Of a stretch of 64,000 nt of DNA, positions 10,474-23,680 are shown one piece after another. The position numbers and the translations under genes were made by a program. The number at the start of each line of letters is the position of its first letter. Positions within the stretch are counted from its first letter, which is position 1. Source of the stretch: Panax quinquefolius. Lineage: Eukaryota > Streptophyta > Magnoliopsida > Apiales > Araliaceae. A model generated the notes under the pieces. It saw only the letters and a list, made by a program, of their open reading frames with translations, was not told the DNA's origin and ran no database searches. The stretch spans positions 62,001-126,000 of the forward strand of contig JAINUW010000730.1 of NCBI GenBank assembly GCA_020205615.1, in the 5' to 3' direction.

Positions 10474-11546
10474 TGTGACGCCCCCAAATTTAGACACTAA
10501 TATCTCGAATTCAATGCTTCACGATGTAATTCTAATAATGCACTAATAACTCATATAACGGAATAATAGAATAACTTACATCGATTTATTATAATTATTC
10601 TTGTCCCAAGGTTTCGCAACCATTACTAGTAATATTACATAATTTAAGTTCAAACATAACTTTGAATATAATATTAAATATGTCTTATTATAATAAGATA
10701 ATAATAAACTTCTAACTTAAAGGAACAAAGCTACTCCATAGCCTTGCCCTTACCCTTATCCTTGCCTGATGTTTCACCATGTTTTGCCTTTACTGAAAGG
10801 TGTAAAGAAATCAAGAATGAGCAACAAATTTTCCCAACAAGTAATATAGCAATAAGGGTGAACAAGTATAAAGTTCGAATTTCAAGGGTATAAGAGTAAA
10901 TGATAGTTCAAGAAATATCAATTGTTTTAAATAAGAGTCGCTATGGACTGAAAGATATTATCAAGATTCAAAGGTTTAATCATTTCAAAGTTCAAGAAGA
11001 ATGAACACTGAGTAGTCACTATGGACTAAGAACTCCTACTAGAATTAATAGTATTATCTAAAAATCCAATATAAACAAGTACAATAGGTGATCAGCCTAA
11101 CGTACCCTACGTTATGCATAACATTTAAACATGTTTGTACGTGTGCACGTTGGTTCCCCAATAGTTATATAAATTCCCCTTCAATAAGGGTTATTCATCT
11201 CAGTAGATTTAAAAGAGTCCTCACCAAGACGATTTATTTGGATAGTTTTCTAACACATGATATTAGTCTAGCCGAGTCAAATGGCTTAGACAACTTTTTC
11301 AATGCATATAGAAATAATAAGTTCAATGCTTATAATAAAATCAAGATATAATATCGATTTCTGAATAGTAATAGTTATTTGTTCGATGTAAATATGGTCG
11401 ATATTGCAACAATTCAGATTTAAACAATATGTAAAGTTAAGAGAGTTAGGGAACTTGCAATCATATTCAAGATATAAGTTTAAGTCGAATTTCAGAAGAT
11501 GAATAACGATTCATACAAGTATATATATTTGCGCAATAATTCAAAA
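10474..11546 (-). repeat. 3' part of a reverse LTR, TGTGACGCCCCC terminus
   Basis: It starts on the plus strand with tgtgacgcccccaaattt, the reverse of an LTR ending ..GGGGGCGTCACA, but the interior differs from the gypsy family above. The minus strand at 10800-10840 reads ttgttgggaaaatttgttgc, resembling the ..gctgggcaaacttgttgctc block near the 3' end of the 46471-51546 element. The piece is cut at about 11547 by copia A. 38560-39567 and 42323-42600 are candidates for its continuation. No proteins are encoded. Confidence 0.5.
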
Positions 11547-13416
11547 CTCGCATTTCGTGAAAATCAAAGTAGCAATCAAATTGCAAAAATTTAATAAGCT
11601 TAGATAAAATCGATTTTAAAATTTTTCACAAACCAATTACCCGGATCATCCTTTGCATATTATTAATTAAAAAAGAATAAGAAATTAAGAAATAGAAATC
11701 ATACCCAGTAGAAACGAAATCATTCCTGTAGAAACGAAGCTCCTGTACGAAGTTCACCTCCTACTTTCGCGATCTCCTCAATCTCCTGTAGATTCCTTCC
11801 TTTCGATCAATGTAAGCCACCCAAGTGTATGGCCTCTATAGTGATCCACCAAGAAGAGGAATTTTTTTCAAGAAGAAGGATATCGCTAAAAACCCTAGTT
11901 TTTTTCCTATCCTAATAAAAAAAGGGTGTACTCTCCAAATCTAGAATTACGATATTAGATATCTAATATAAGACCTCTTATAAAGATATTATATAACCCT
12001 ATTTTAATTAAAATAAGGTATTATTTATTTAATTAAACTCTTTAATTAAATGGGCCCCTAATCCTATTAGGGATAATTAATTAAACTCCTTTAACTAATT
12101 TTCTTTCCTAATCCAATTAGAATAAATGAGAGTACTAATATTAAATTAATTCCTAAACCTTTTAGAAATTAAAATAATAATAATTATAATAATATTAATA
12201 AGACTCTTATTAATTTATATTTAATATTTCTAAAATATTAAATAATAATATTAAGCTATTTAATTTATTCTATCACCATAGATTAAATTAAATATACTTA
12301 ATATATTATTACAATTATGCCATTAACTTCTTAAATAATTATTCTTCCTTTTATGGTGTGACCCTTTGTGTTCTCCATATTAAACCTATTGTACAGAATA
12401 AATCAATTAGAACAATTTAATCTCATTTAAATAAATAAATTAAACAAATAATTTATTTAAATAAATAATATTTATTCTACAATAGGATGTTCTCCCTAAG
12501 CAACATCAATCACTTTCCAGATAATATAGATTTCAACATTAATCATAAAAGAACCTTCGAGTAAATAGTTACCGCATAATTCAATCCTTCCACCATACAA
12601 CGTCCCCCAATTAAATATAAGACATGGAATCATCACAAGTCTTATTTTATTTAATTATATGTATTTCGATTCCTAAATGAATAACTCCTAATGAATGCAA
12701 ATTAGAAACTACTTTCTAATTTCATTCCACTCGCCAAGGATTCCCGGGTCATTATTTATCTAATCACACAGACATTTCTCCTTTTACTGTAAGTGGTAGA
12801 TTCTTTATCGATCATTCATTATCTTCATATATAACTTATTACACCCAAGCATACCCTTTGATATACTCTAAGAGTCTTAAGGAATAAGTCAAAGTGTAAT
12901 TCATTATATATAAGATACTATGATGATCTCAAGTCTAAGGATCATTTCAGACTACTATCACTACAGAATTCCTATCGATGTGTAAGTAAAACTCCATTAG
13001 GTATTCCTTAATGAAGTCACGCTCAAAATGAACTTATTCTCTAATAAGCACCTACATACTGCTTTTAGTTGTTCCACACAAATGATCATGAGATCAATCA
13101 TCCTCATCCAACGAAAGCAAGAACGATGTACCAATCTATCCGGATTCACTAATCCCCAATTTAGTAATCCAATGATTGGGAACTATTTTAGTTTTAAGCT
13201 TTCTAAGAATTTAGATCTCATTAGAATGATCATCATCATTATTCTAAAAGCGCTGCTTAAAACTACGGGTTTATCACATATTATTAAAACAAAGACCATG
13301 TAGATAATAAATGCCTTTAATAAATAATTCTTTTTTATTAATAAATAAATAAGATTGATTACACAAGATATGCTTTATCATCATACATGATCGGCTTCAG
13401 ATGCATAATACTTTCA
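11547..13416 (-). repeat. left (3') LTR of copia A
   Basis: It matches 19238-21070 from tttcgtgaaaatcaaagtag onward, through conserved blocks such as gccacccaagtgtatggcctct and gatcatgagatcaatcatcc, to the end ..gcataatactttca. On the minus strand the LTR begins TGAAAGTATTATGCAT, directly after the polypurine tract. The first few bases at the plus-strand left edge are lost. Confidence 0.85.
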
Positions 13417-13427
13417 ATCTCCCACTG
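13417..13427 (-). promoter_or_regulatory. polypurine tract of copia A
   Basis: The plus strand reads atctcccactg, on the minus strand CAGTGGGAGAT, the usual copia tract immediately before the 3' LTR TG. The same sequence recurs at 31221 and 54341. Confidence 0.75.
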
Positions 13428-13429
13428 CA

Positions 13430-14110
13430 CTAAAGCCAATCGCCGTGGTATCTCATACCATCATCTTCTAAGTGACGCATCAAACCGCCGCAGGTTAACG
13501 CTTTAGTAAATGGATCTCGCAATATTGTCTTGAGAGTCCACACGCCTGTGGTGACGCCTCCTCTTTCAATGATCTCCGATCAAATGAAATCGCCGCAACA
13601 CACGGTTCGATTTCGACGAGACCCGGGTTCCTTAGTCACAAGCAATGTACCCAAAGTTGTTGTCACGTAATCAAAGGCATCGGGTCCTTTAATGCTAGGA
13701 ACCACACCAAGTTTCAGAATGAACTTCTTCATCCAAATGCCTTCCTTTCGCAGCCTTCACTGCAGCCTATGTATCGCCTCACATCGAATCAAGAATCGTT
13801 GTCGCTTGAACTTTTCCAACTCATCGCGCCACCGCTTAAGGTAAACACATACCTCAAACGGATTTATCATTATCTTGGTCTGCTTTGAAAACTTGAGTCT
13901 CCGTGAAGCCTCTAGTTTTAATTCGCACTCCACCGTAGACAAGAAATACATCCTTAGTTCTTCTTAAGTACTTTTTAGATATTTTTCACCGCTTCCAAAG
14001 TTGTTCTTTTCTCCGGATTCGATCGATATCTCGCTTGTTACACTAAGTGCATGAGCGACATCCGTCTAGTATATATCATACCGTATATGATAGATCCTAT
14101 TGTCAAGCAT
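13430..14110 (-). pseudogene. pol (RH): copia A RNase H domain, frameshifted
   Basis: On the minus strand, 13757-13951 gives an open piece in the region where copia RNase H follows RT. Parts of the family pattern (a VELKLEG-like start, a YVF-L-GG-like block, SWKSFKQ) can be picked up only by moving between frames. Repeated small indels scatter the domain over all three frames. The role would be removal of template RNA. Identification is by position between RT and the polypurine tract plus these fragments, not by an intact catalytic set. Confidence 0.6.
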
Positions 14111-15000
14111 AAGGAATCTTACTCATACGCTTTTTCTCCTCGTGTGTCTTGGGGCTTGCTTTTTGAGAGATGTATTCCACGGCTCATCTCCAAGATGAGA
14201 CCTCTTTTGAATCTTCCATGCTAAACCTTTTAGCATCATGTCAATGTACGCCTTGGGATAAGCCAACATCCTATTAGATCTATCTCTATAGATCTTTATC
14301 CCCAAAATATAGGATGCTTCTCCCAAGTCCTTCATGGAGAAGTGTTTAGATAACCTGATTTTAATTGTTTCATAAAGATAGAATATCATTCCCTATCAGA
14401 ATATATCATCAACATATAATACAAGGAATGAACAAATAGCCCCACTAACCTTCTTTACACACACATGGTTCATCCTCATTTTTGATAAAATCAAACTTTT
14501 TGATTGTCTCATCAAAACGGATGTTCCACCCATTTAGAAGTTTCGCTTTTAATCCATAAATGGATCGTCAGATTATATGTGACTTGATTTGTTCCAACCT
14601 TTGAAACAAATCCTCCGTTGTGTCATATACACATCCTCCTCAAGTTTCCCATCGAGGAAGGCCGCTTTCACGCCCATCCGCCAGATTTGTAGTCACGGTA
14701 AGTCGTAATCGCAAGCAAAACCGAATGGACTCGAGTATGCTATCGTGAGAAGGTTTCGCCATAGTCAACTCCTTGTCTTTGTTTGAAACCTTTTGCAACC
14801 AAATGGGCCTTTATAGGTCTCTACCTTGCCGCCTCGCCCAAATTTTCTTTTTAAAGACCCATTTACACCCAATAAAGCTTAATGCTTTCTGTGTGGTGAG
14901 ACCAAAGTCCATACTGGTTCTCATACATGGAGTCCATCTCTTGATTTCACGGCTTCGCCATTTCTCCGAAGTCTTTACTACTCATAGCCTGCTCAGAATT
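14111..15000 (-). pseudogene. pol (RT): copia A reverse transcriptase (RVT_2), broken
   Basis: Minus-strand frames give GCKWVFKKKI-like sequence near 14860, VYMTQ near 14630, RFDETIKKFDFIKNEDEP near 14500, a degraded YVDD region near 14420 and, as a clear open frame at 14123-14389, FSMKDLGEASYILGIKIYRD, a hallmark of copia RT. Stops and frame changes are frequent. Its value is comparative: the segment from about 14450 to 15000 is absent from copia B and C. The family call is firm, coordinates approximate. Confidence 0.85.
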
Positions 15001-15229
15001 CAATGGATCATCATCATCTATGATGCACTCATTGTCATCTTCTACGACAAGTCCATACCGTCGGGCATCTTTGGTACTCTTCCAGATTTATTTAATCAGG
15101 TGTGGTATGTATGAATCTCTACTGTTAGGTACCTCACTTTGATCTCGTAGTATTTTGTGGTTCTTGAACTTCTTCAAGATATATCTTACTCCCCATCGAC
15201 CCCTTCAAGGATAAACTCCTTTTCCAAGA

Positions 15230-16060
15230 AGCAAATGTTTTTCGCAACAAACACCTTTCGATCACTGATGATAGAAATAATACCCGATGTTTTTTAGATA
15301 TCCCACAAATCTACATTTGTCGATCTAGTCCGCAATTTTATCGCTTTTCAAACTTTTCGACATAAGTCGGACAACCCCAAGTCTTAACATGCTTAAGATT
15401 TGGTTTCTCCCCGCCCATAACTCATATGGGGTCTCTGGGACGGATTTTGTAGGTACCTTGTTAAGTAGGTATGCAAAATGATTCTAGGCATATCCCTAAT
15501 GAAACCGAAGGCTCAGAAGCTCATCATAGATCGAACCATGTCCAACAATGTTCGATTTCTCCTTTCAGACATACACCATTCATCCGCCAAGGCCCCCGGT
15601 GGAGTCCATTGTGAGATTATACCATTTTTTTCGAGACAATCGAGAAACTCACCACTTAAGTATTCTCCTCCTCGATCGATCAAGAATCTTAATACTCTTA
15701 CCAGCTTTGTTTTCAACTTCACTTCAACTCTTTGAACTTTTCAAATGATTCAGATTTGTATTTCATTAAATACACATATCCAAATCTCGAGTGGTCGTCG
15801 CTGAATGTAATAAAATAAGAATACCCTCCTCGTATGGGTCGTTGTCATAGTCCACATACATCCGTGTGTACCAACGCTAACAACTCAGAACTCTTTCTCC
15901 TTTTCCACTAAAAGGAGATTTAGTCATTTTACCCATGAGACAAGATTCACAAGTCGATATGATTCATAATCGATAGCTCTAGAGCCCATCTTTACGCAAC
16001 TCGATAATCTTGTTTCATTAATACGACCAAGTCTAAAGTACACATGAAGGTATAATTAAC
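15230..16060 (-). pseudogene. pol (IN): copia A integrase
   Basis: The GAG-pre-integrase/zinc end is visible as CESCLMGKMTKSPF near 15930. The core follows with SRFGYVYLMKYKSE near 15770 and DRGGEYLSGEFLDCLEKNGI inside the open frame 15513-15722, which also has SERRNRTLLDMVRSMMSF. Downstream, a TPYELW-like stretch lies near 15420. This is the normal Ty1/copia integrase order upstream of RT. Several frameshifts break it. Confidence 0.88.
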
Positions 16061-16480
16061 ATCATCTCTTTTCCTTTTATTAGTTTGTTCAATTTGAAAT
16101 ATATTTTCATGCAAGTCAAGTATATAAAGTCCATTTCAAAAATTACCAACACCATATAAAACATTATCATTATAAATGGAACAACCGTTGTTCTTTATTA
16201 TAATATTAAAACCATCCATATCCAATAGTAGATAGAAATAATGTTTCTAATGATATTTGGAACAAAATAACAATTATTTAAATTAATGAACTCGCCCAGT
16301 AGCAAGTAAGCTAAACAATAAGTCCCTTACAAACTAATGCAAAGAAACTTTGCTCCATTTCCCACTGTAGGACACCTCATCCTCGCTTTTGCCTTTCTAC
16401 TTCGACAAATACCCTCAGATATTATTACATACGTGAGAACCACATCCCAGATCCAATACCCAAGTAGAAGATCGACTTTC
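16061..16480 (-). pseudogene. pro: copia A protease and pre-integrase region
   Basis: The C-terminal part of the open frame 16415-16726 reads SSTWVLDLGCGSHVCN, the copia protease active site, with the expected Asp-Thr-Gly seen as Asp-Leu-Gly. The Thr-to-Leu change at the catalytic triplet would inactivate it. The rest, towards 16061, is scattered in other frames. Confidence 0.75.
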
Positions 16481-17390
16481 GTAAAAATTAATTTCAATCA
16501 TAAACAAACCTCGATTAGGATTCAAGCTTTCCAAGCTTCTTCGCTTTTGTTCTCGCAAGATAATCCTCGTAGCCTCTTCCAAATGACCCGCTTTATCAGA
16601 ATGGAAGCAAATTTTGCTAGTCGGATCAGTTTCTTTCGATCCTTCACTTTCGCCTTCCCTTAGCCTTCGATTTCTTCTTTCGTAAGATACTGGGCCTCTT
16701 CCTTTCTTCGAAGAATCATCCACCAAGAAGACATGGTTCTTCGACGGGAAGTGACCTTCATAGCTTTCAACATGTTAAGTAATTCGTGCAAGTCGACATC
16801 CAACTTATTCATGTGAAAATTCACAACAAATTGTGAGAAGGTGTCCGGGAGTGATCGCAAGACTAAATCTCGACTCAACTCCCCATCCACGATTTAACCC
16901 AAGTCCGCCCAAGACGCTCAATCGACGATCATCTTTAGATACGAGTCTCAACTAGAAGTTCTCTGGCCATCCGAGATCTAAGAGCTCCTTAGATATTTCA
17001 TATCTAGCTAGCCCCTACTTTGCTTCACCATACAACTCTCCAAGGTGCAAGAAGATAAGAGAGCATCCATGTTTTCATGCCGACACAAGCTCATACTCAC
17101 GGATGCGAAAGCATGATGCATCGAGCCACGATGCATCATCTCGCCATCGCTTAAAAGTAGCAATCTCTTCCTCAGAGGTCAGTTCTCGCAACTTTTGCAG
17201 TACGGCTAATTTAGACATAAGAAATCTTTTCAAAGAAGGAGAACAATTCTCAGATTCCTTAACCAAATTGCAGTAGTTCTGGCCCCGGGCCATTGTTAAG
17301 ATCAAGTATGCTTCGCAGTTGAAATTAGTGAATGTGACATTTTCAAAATTTCGCATGTAAAAAGACAATATTTTAGCAAACATTCATTTA
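16481..17390 (-). pseudogene. gag: copia A gag with CCHC knuckle
   Basis: Three open pieces on the minus strand make up gag: 17075-17383 (SEEEIATFKRWRDDASWLDA), 16660-16890 (LRSLPDTFSQFVVNFHMNKL and LHELLNMLKAMK, the UBN2/gag-polypeptide pattern) and 16415-16726 (CFHSDKAGH, a knuckle missing its second Cys). Gag packages element RNA in the particle. The ATG-like start at about 17383 is uncertain because the expected copia gag start is disturbed. Confidence 0.8.
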
Positions 17391-18634
17391 TTAATTACCA
17401 AAATAAATTAGGTCTTATTTTATATTGGTATCTCCCACTATTTTCTTCAAACTATATATTACCTCATTTATATAGTTCTAAAAATCTAATTAAAGTTTTT
17501 GCTAGTGAGAATAAGGATCCCATTTCAAATATATATATTTGTGGTGACACAACAAACTATATATAAATAAATAGGTAGACAACTCCTGTCAATTACATCA
17601 ACACGTAACTCCTTATGTTTTGCCTCTTGGATTATTTTGATCAAGTGGTGGCACATCCGAATCAAAATTATCTAAGTTAAGTCCAACCTAGCACTTCCAT
17701 ATATTCAAAAAAGAAAAATATCGCCTTCAGGGTGACACAACAAAACAATATTGTTCAATTTTCTTTATAAGCATCAAATGTGATAATTAACATCTTAAAT
17801 ACTTAATACTTGCTTTGTGGTGACACAACAAACTCATATTAAATATTTAATACTCTATTAATTTTATCATGCTAGAAGGCTTAACGCTCGATATTCTAAA
17901 TATCTTTGAACGCTTAAGACTTATATAAAAAACTTCGAGGGATTTGTTATTATTTGTCTCATCTTGTTTTAGCATGCATTTAAATATATATATAAAATAC
18001 GCTATATATTATTAAACATGCAAGCATGTTTGCATAATATATAATATATATAATACTAGCATTTATACATATAGAATACTATATTCTACCCGGATTGATT
18101 ATGGACTTTTATTCTAGTTCGTTCACTAGAGCCACCAAGTGAACCAAAAGGTCAAACCCTAGGGTGCAAAGAATAAACATTTAAATATAACTATTACATT
18201 TAAACCCTGCTCCATTACAAACGGTCTCTTTCGATTCGCCTCGATCTTCTCTTGAAAAAAAAAAAATTCTAACTAATCCTATTACATTAAACTATTTAAT
18301 TTAATATAAACCTCGATCGCTAGCCAAGGGAACATATAGAGAGAGATAGAATTTACATCAAGAAGAAAAACCGTAAAAGACGAGGTACAGAAACCCCATT
18401 TAATAAAACCCATTCATTCAAACATCCAACTAAAATAAATCCAATCATATTGGTCAATCATTCATAATCAATCCCATTTATTATCATACATTTATATCAT
18501 CATATCATCATATGTATCAATAAATTAAATCATTCATATATATATACGAGTATCATTTAATGGGCAATTTTATGTCAGATGAAATCCAATTTCAAGATTA
18601 AAATAAACTCTTTTATTTTAATTATAAAATTATT

Positions 18635-18696
<62 letters not shown>

Positions 18697-18769
18697 CTTA
18701 AAAAAAAAAAAAACTTGATCATCAAACATATATATATAAACTCGCAAAAAAAAAAAAAAAAAAAATATT

Positions 18770-18831
<62 letters not shown>

Positions 18832-18852
18832 TAAATAAATATATAATAAATA

Positions 18853-18895
<43 letters not shown>

Positions 18896-19065
18896 ATATA
18901 TATATATATAATAAATAAATATAAAAAAAAAAATAAAATATTTATATATATTTTTTTATATATATTTTTATATAATAAAATATCAAAAAAAAAATAAAAT
19001 AAAATATTTTAAAATATAACAAAATGTAATTAAAAAATTATAAAAATCATTTAAAAAAAAATTCC

Positions 19066-19096
<31 letters not shown>

Positions 19097-19221
19097 TTTT
19101 TTTTTTTTTTTTTTTTTCATAAAATAATAATTTTATACAACAAATTATGCCCAATAAATTATTCAAAATACATACCCATACATATATGGAATCAAAATAA
19201 TTAATAATTCGTGATAAAGTT
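17391..19221 (-). other. copia A untranslated leader
   Basis: This non-coding stretch between gag and the primer-binding site contains two clear ttgtggtgacacaa hairpin motifs (17539-17552 and 17815-17828) and one damaged copy (about 17725-17740). Past about 18600 it becomes (at)n and poly(A)/poly(T) runs. Homologous leaders lie in copia B and C. Confidence 0.7.
18600..19118. repeat. low-complexity (AT)n and poly(A)-poly(T) block
   Basis: Several long (at)n runs and A-runs end at about 19067-19117 in roughly 26 or more A followed directly by a similar number of T, a perfect self-complementary run. Real length is doubtful because such tracts are prone to sequencing and assembly error. Confidence 0.85.
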
Positions 19222-19237
19222 TCGCTCACGATACCAC
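19222..19237 (-). promoter_or_regulatory. primer-binding site of copia A
   Basis: On the minus strand the LTR end is followed by GGTGGTATCGTGAGCG. It resembles the usual initiator-tRNA(Met) site TGGTATCAGAGC with small changes. Copia B and C have TGGCATCAGAGCC at this spot. Confidence 0.6.
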
Positions 19238-21070
19238 CGTTAGTTTTTCGTGAAAATCAAAGTAAGAATCAAATTGCAAAAAATAGCTAAGTTTAGATAA
19301 AATCGATTTTAAAATTTTTCACAAACCAATTACCTTGATCATCCTTTATGCATATTATTAATTAAACGAAGAATAAGAAATTATGAAATCATACCTTGTA
19401 GAAACGAGCTTCCTGTACGAAGTTCACCTCCTACTTCTCGCGATCTCCTCAATCTCCCAGCAGATTCCTTCCTTCGATCAATGTAAGCCACCCAAGTGTA
19501 TGGCCTCTATAGTGATCCACCAAGAAGAGGAATTTTTCAAGAAGAAGGATTCGCTCAAACCCTAGTTTTTCCTATCCTAATAAAAAAAGGTGTACTCTCA
19601 AATCTAGAATTACGATATTAGATATCTATATATAAGACTCTCTTATAAAGATATATTATATAACCCTATTTTAATTAAAATAAGGTATTATTTATTTAAT
19701 TAAACTCTTCTTTAATTAAATGGGCCCCTAATCCTATTAGGGATAATTAATTAAACTCCTTTAACTAATTTTCTTTCCTAATCCAATTAGAATAAATGAG
19801 AGTACTAATATTAAATTAATTCCTAAACCTTTTAGAAATTAAAATAATAATAATTATAATAATATTAATAAGACTCTCTTATTAATTTATATTTAATATT
19901 TCTAAAATATTAAATAATAATATTAAGCTATTTAATTTATTCTATCACCATAGATTAAATTAAATATACTTAAATATATTATTACAATTATGCCATTAAC
20001 TTCTTAAATAATTATTCTTCCTTTTTTATGGTGTGACCCTTTAGGTTCTCCATATTAAACCCCAGAATAAATCAATTGTAACAATTTAATCTCATTTAAA
20101 TAAATAAATTAAACAAATAATTTATTTAAATAAATAATATTTATTCTACAATAGGATGTTCTCCCAACATCAATCCACTTTCCGTATAATATAGATTTCA
20201 ACATTAATCATAAAAAAGAACTTTCGAGTAAATAGTTACCGCATAATTCAATCCTTCCACCATACAACGTCCCAATTAAATATAAGATATGGAATTATCA
20301 CAAGTCTTATTTTATTTAATTATATGTATTTCGATTCCTAAATGAATAACTCCTAATGAATGCAAATTAGAAACTACTTTCTAATTTCATTCCACCTCGC
20401 CAAGGATTCCGGGTCATTATTTATCGAATCACATAGACATTTCTCCTTTTACTGTAAGTGGTAGATTCTTTATCGATCATTCATTATCTTCATATATAAC
20501 TTATTACACCCAAGCATACCTTTTTGATATACTCTAAGAGTCTTAAGGAATAAGTCAAAGTGTAATTCATTATATATAAGATACTATGATGATCTCAAGT
20601 CTAAGGATCATTTCAGATTACTATCACTACAGAATTCCTATCGACAGTAAGTAAAACTCCATTAGGTATTCCTTAATGAGTCATGCTCAAATGAACTTAT
20701 TCTCTAATAAGCACCTACATACTTGCTTTTAGTGTTCCACACAAATGATCATGAGATCAATCATCCTCATCCAACGAAAAAAGAACGATGTACTCAATCT
20801 ATCCGGATTCACTAATCCCCAATTTAGTAATCCAACGATTGGGAACTATTTTAGTTTTAAGCTTTCTAAGAATTTAGATCTCATTAGAATGATCATCATC
20901 ATTATTCTAAAAGCGTTGCTTAAAACTACGGGTTTATCACATATTATTAAAACAAAGACCATGTAGATAATAAATGCCTTTAATAATAAATAATTTTTAT
21001 TAATAAATAAATAAGATTGATTACACAAGATATGCTTTATCATCATACATGATCGGCTTGTATGCATAAT
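19238..21070 (-). repeat. right (5') LTR of copia A
   Basis: It begins (c)gttagtttttcgtgaaaatc at the primer-binding site and follows the left LTR closely to ..gcttgtatgcataat. The last bases (the expected actttca) are absent, and the left LTR of copia B continues immediately. Confidence 0.82.
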
Positions 21071-22351
21071 ATGAACGCAATCAAATTGCAAAAATAAACG
21101 GAAACATGTAAAAATCAGAGTTTTAAAAAATTTTACAAACCATATACCCGGATCACCCTTTATGCACAATTATTAATTAAACGAAAAGATAAAGAATAAA
21201 ATCATACCCTTGAAGATCGAGCTTCCTCAGGTACAAGTTCACCTCCAAATCCTTTCGCGTTCAACTTGAATTCACCGGGTTTGGTTCCTTCCTTTGATCA
21301 ACGTTAGCCACCCAAGTGTTTGGCCTCTAGAGGTGATCCACCAAGGAAAAAGAATTTTCAAGAAGAAGGGGTATTGGCTCAAACCCTAGTTTTTTCTATC
21401 TGTATAGAAAAAGGGCGTACTCTCCAACAAATTGGAATTATGTCGTATGTTGTAAAAGTCAACAACCCCACCACCCATAATAAGACTCCTCTTATTTATA
21501 GATGTGGGCAACCCACCTTAACAATTAAGAAATTGGGATTTATTTAATTAATTAAACTCTTTTAATTAATTAAGCTCCCTAATCTTATTAGGGATAATTA
21601 ATTAAACTCCTTTAACTAATTTTCCTTCCTAATCCAATTAGGAATAAATGAGAGTACTTATATTAAATTAATTTCTAAACTGTTTTAGAAATTAAAATAA
21701 TAATAATTGTAATAATATTAATAAGACTCCTCTTATTAATTTATATTTAATATTTCTAAAATATTAAATAATAAATATTAAGCTATTTAATTTATTCTAT
21801 CACCATAGATTAAATTAAATCTACATAACATATTATTACGATTATGCCATTAACTTCTTAAATAATTATTCTTCCTTTTATGGTGTGACCCTTTAGGTTC
21901 TCCATATTAAACCTAGGTTGTGAATAAATCAATTAGAATAATTTAATCTTATTTAAATAAATAAATTAAATAATTAATTTATTTAAATAAATAATATTTA
22001 TTCTACAATAGGGATAAGCCTCTCCCAATGATCGATCAGCGACTTTCCGGATAATATAGATTTCAACATTAATCATAAAAGAACCTTTGAGTAAATAGTT
22101 ACTGTGACAATTCAATCCTTCCACCATACAATGTCCCAATTAAATATAAGACATGGAATTTCGCCAAGTCTTATTTTATTTAATTATATGTATTTCGACT
22201 CTTAAATGCACAACTCAAATAATGCAAATTAGAAACTCCTTTCTAATTTCATTCTCCCGCCAAGGACTCTTTGGGTTGTCATTTATCGAATCACATAGGA
22301 CATTTCTCTTCTTTTATTAGAAGTGGTAGATTCTTTATTGATCATACATTA
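21071..22351 (-). repeat. left LTR of copia B, part 1
   Basis: It matches the right LTR at 36709 from atgaacgcaatcaaattgc onward, including ggcctctagaggtgatccacc and a reverse TATA (tttatag, 21495-21501). It stops at ..gatcatacatta (22351), where gypsy element 2 begins. The uninterrupted target is visible in the right LTR (gatcatacattatctccata, about 37957-37976). Confidence 0.88.
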
Positions 22352-23670
22352 TGTAAGACCCCAAATTATTAATAAATGAAATTTATTTTCCTCTGTTTAT
22401 TATTTTGAAATAGTAAGGGTTGATTTGATTAATGTGGATAGTTAAGGGTAAAATACGCAAATATTTCGAATAAGCAAGTGGTTATAAAATATTCATTATT
22501 GTCGGGGAATATTAAATGCACTGCCAGTAGATCTTTTGTTGGCCCCATAACTGAAAAGCGATTGGATGAAGAAAACGACAAATATAAGTTGTTTATAAAT
22601 AACGGCGTAGTTATTACCGTTAATATTGTTGGAATACCCGGTGGTTAAAACACTACTAATACGCCGATGTTGACAAGAAGCACGCAGATTGCACCAATTA
22701 TTGATTCTTACGTAAGAAGGCACTACTCAATAATAATTATAAAGAATTATCGCTCAAGATTTTATTTTATTGATTCAATAATTCATTGCATTGATATTTT
22801 ATATTATTGTTGTTTCAATAAATTGTCATTACACAAAGATTTTCCATTATCGGAGAGCAATAATTCATATTATCTGAATAATATTATTGGATAACATTAT
22901 TGGCAATGTCTAGAAAGTTCATCTAAGGAGAGGTTTGGTCACCTAATCGCTGCTTAGTATGGAGAAATTCTTATCGAAAGCCCTCTTTCCAGGAACTACC
23001 GTCACAAGATCTTTGTGATTCTGTAATATTATTTGTGAATAATTAATTATTGATTTATATGATGAGGAAAATATTGATTTTATGTGGATATAGATGGAGA
23101 AAATTTTTAAAATGACAATTGTTGAAAATTAATATTTTATCATTTTTCGATAAAATAATTCATTTAAATATATTATTTTAATAATATATTAACGGTGATA
23201 TTTTTATAATGAATGTGGGATATATGAGTATATGAGGAGGAAGAGTATTTTGTGGCATTAAATGTTTAATACATATTTTGTGTGTTGGTGGACACAATTA
23301 TCGAATAGAAATTTGATTATACCGTAAAATCGCCTCGCTTGTGGATTTTTGATCAATTTCTGCATTTGGAATTTGGAAAAACTTTCTTCTGCAAAGTTGT
23401 AGAGAATTGAATTTCCTATAAAAACACGCGAGATTCGAATTTTCTGACAAAAGGGCTATTTATTATGAATTATTGAAGTTTTGAGTTCCGAAATAATTGA
23501 TTTTTGGGAGTTTTAATTAATTATTTTGAGAAAAACGTTTTGGTGAGTTTGTGAACCTCATTTAACATGTGCTATGGCTGAAATCAGATTTCAAAGGTGT
23601 GCTAAGGAATTTTGTTTATAAATAATATTATTATATTCAATTTTCTACTTTGGTGTTCTAAGCATTTTCC

Positions 23671-23680
23671 TATAAATAGG
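23671..23680 (+). promoter_or_regulatory. LTR TATA box, gypsy element 2
   Basis: The context ttttcctataaatagggagc is the same as in the 3' LTR at 29164 and in the other gypsy LTRs. It would drive the element's genomic RNA. Confidence 0.7.

Larger units (their letters stand above)
11547..21070 (-). mobile_element. Ty1/copia element A, minus strand
   Basis: Left (3') LTR 11547-13416, polypurine tract, RNase H, RT, integrase, protease, gag, a long leader, a primer-binding site and right (5') LTR 19238-21070 are all present on the minus strand in Ty1/copia order (PR-IN-RT-RH). Of the three copia copies this is the only one that keeps the RT core. Its LTRs and gag differ more from B and C than those two do from each other, so A is a related subfamily. 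The outermost bases of both LTRs are missing or altered and no target duplication can be shown. Confidence 0.88.

Noticed and set aside
14773..15114. 113-residue plus-strand frame
   Set aside because: Antisense of copia A RT; the minus strand carries the family motifs.
16337..16663. 108-residue plus-strand frame
   Set aside because: Antisense of copia A gag/protease.
20846..21169. 107-residue frame, minus strand
   Set aside because: It crosses the LTR-LTR junction of copia A and B. The same LTR sequence is open in other copies (30989, 54109) only by chance, and it has no domain.
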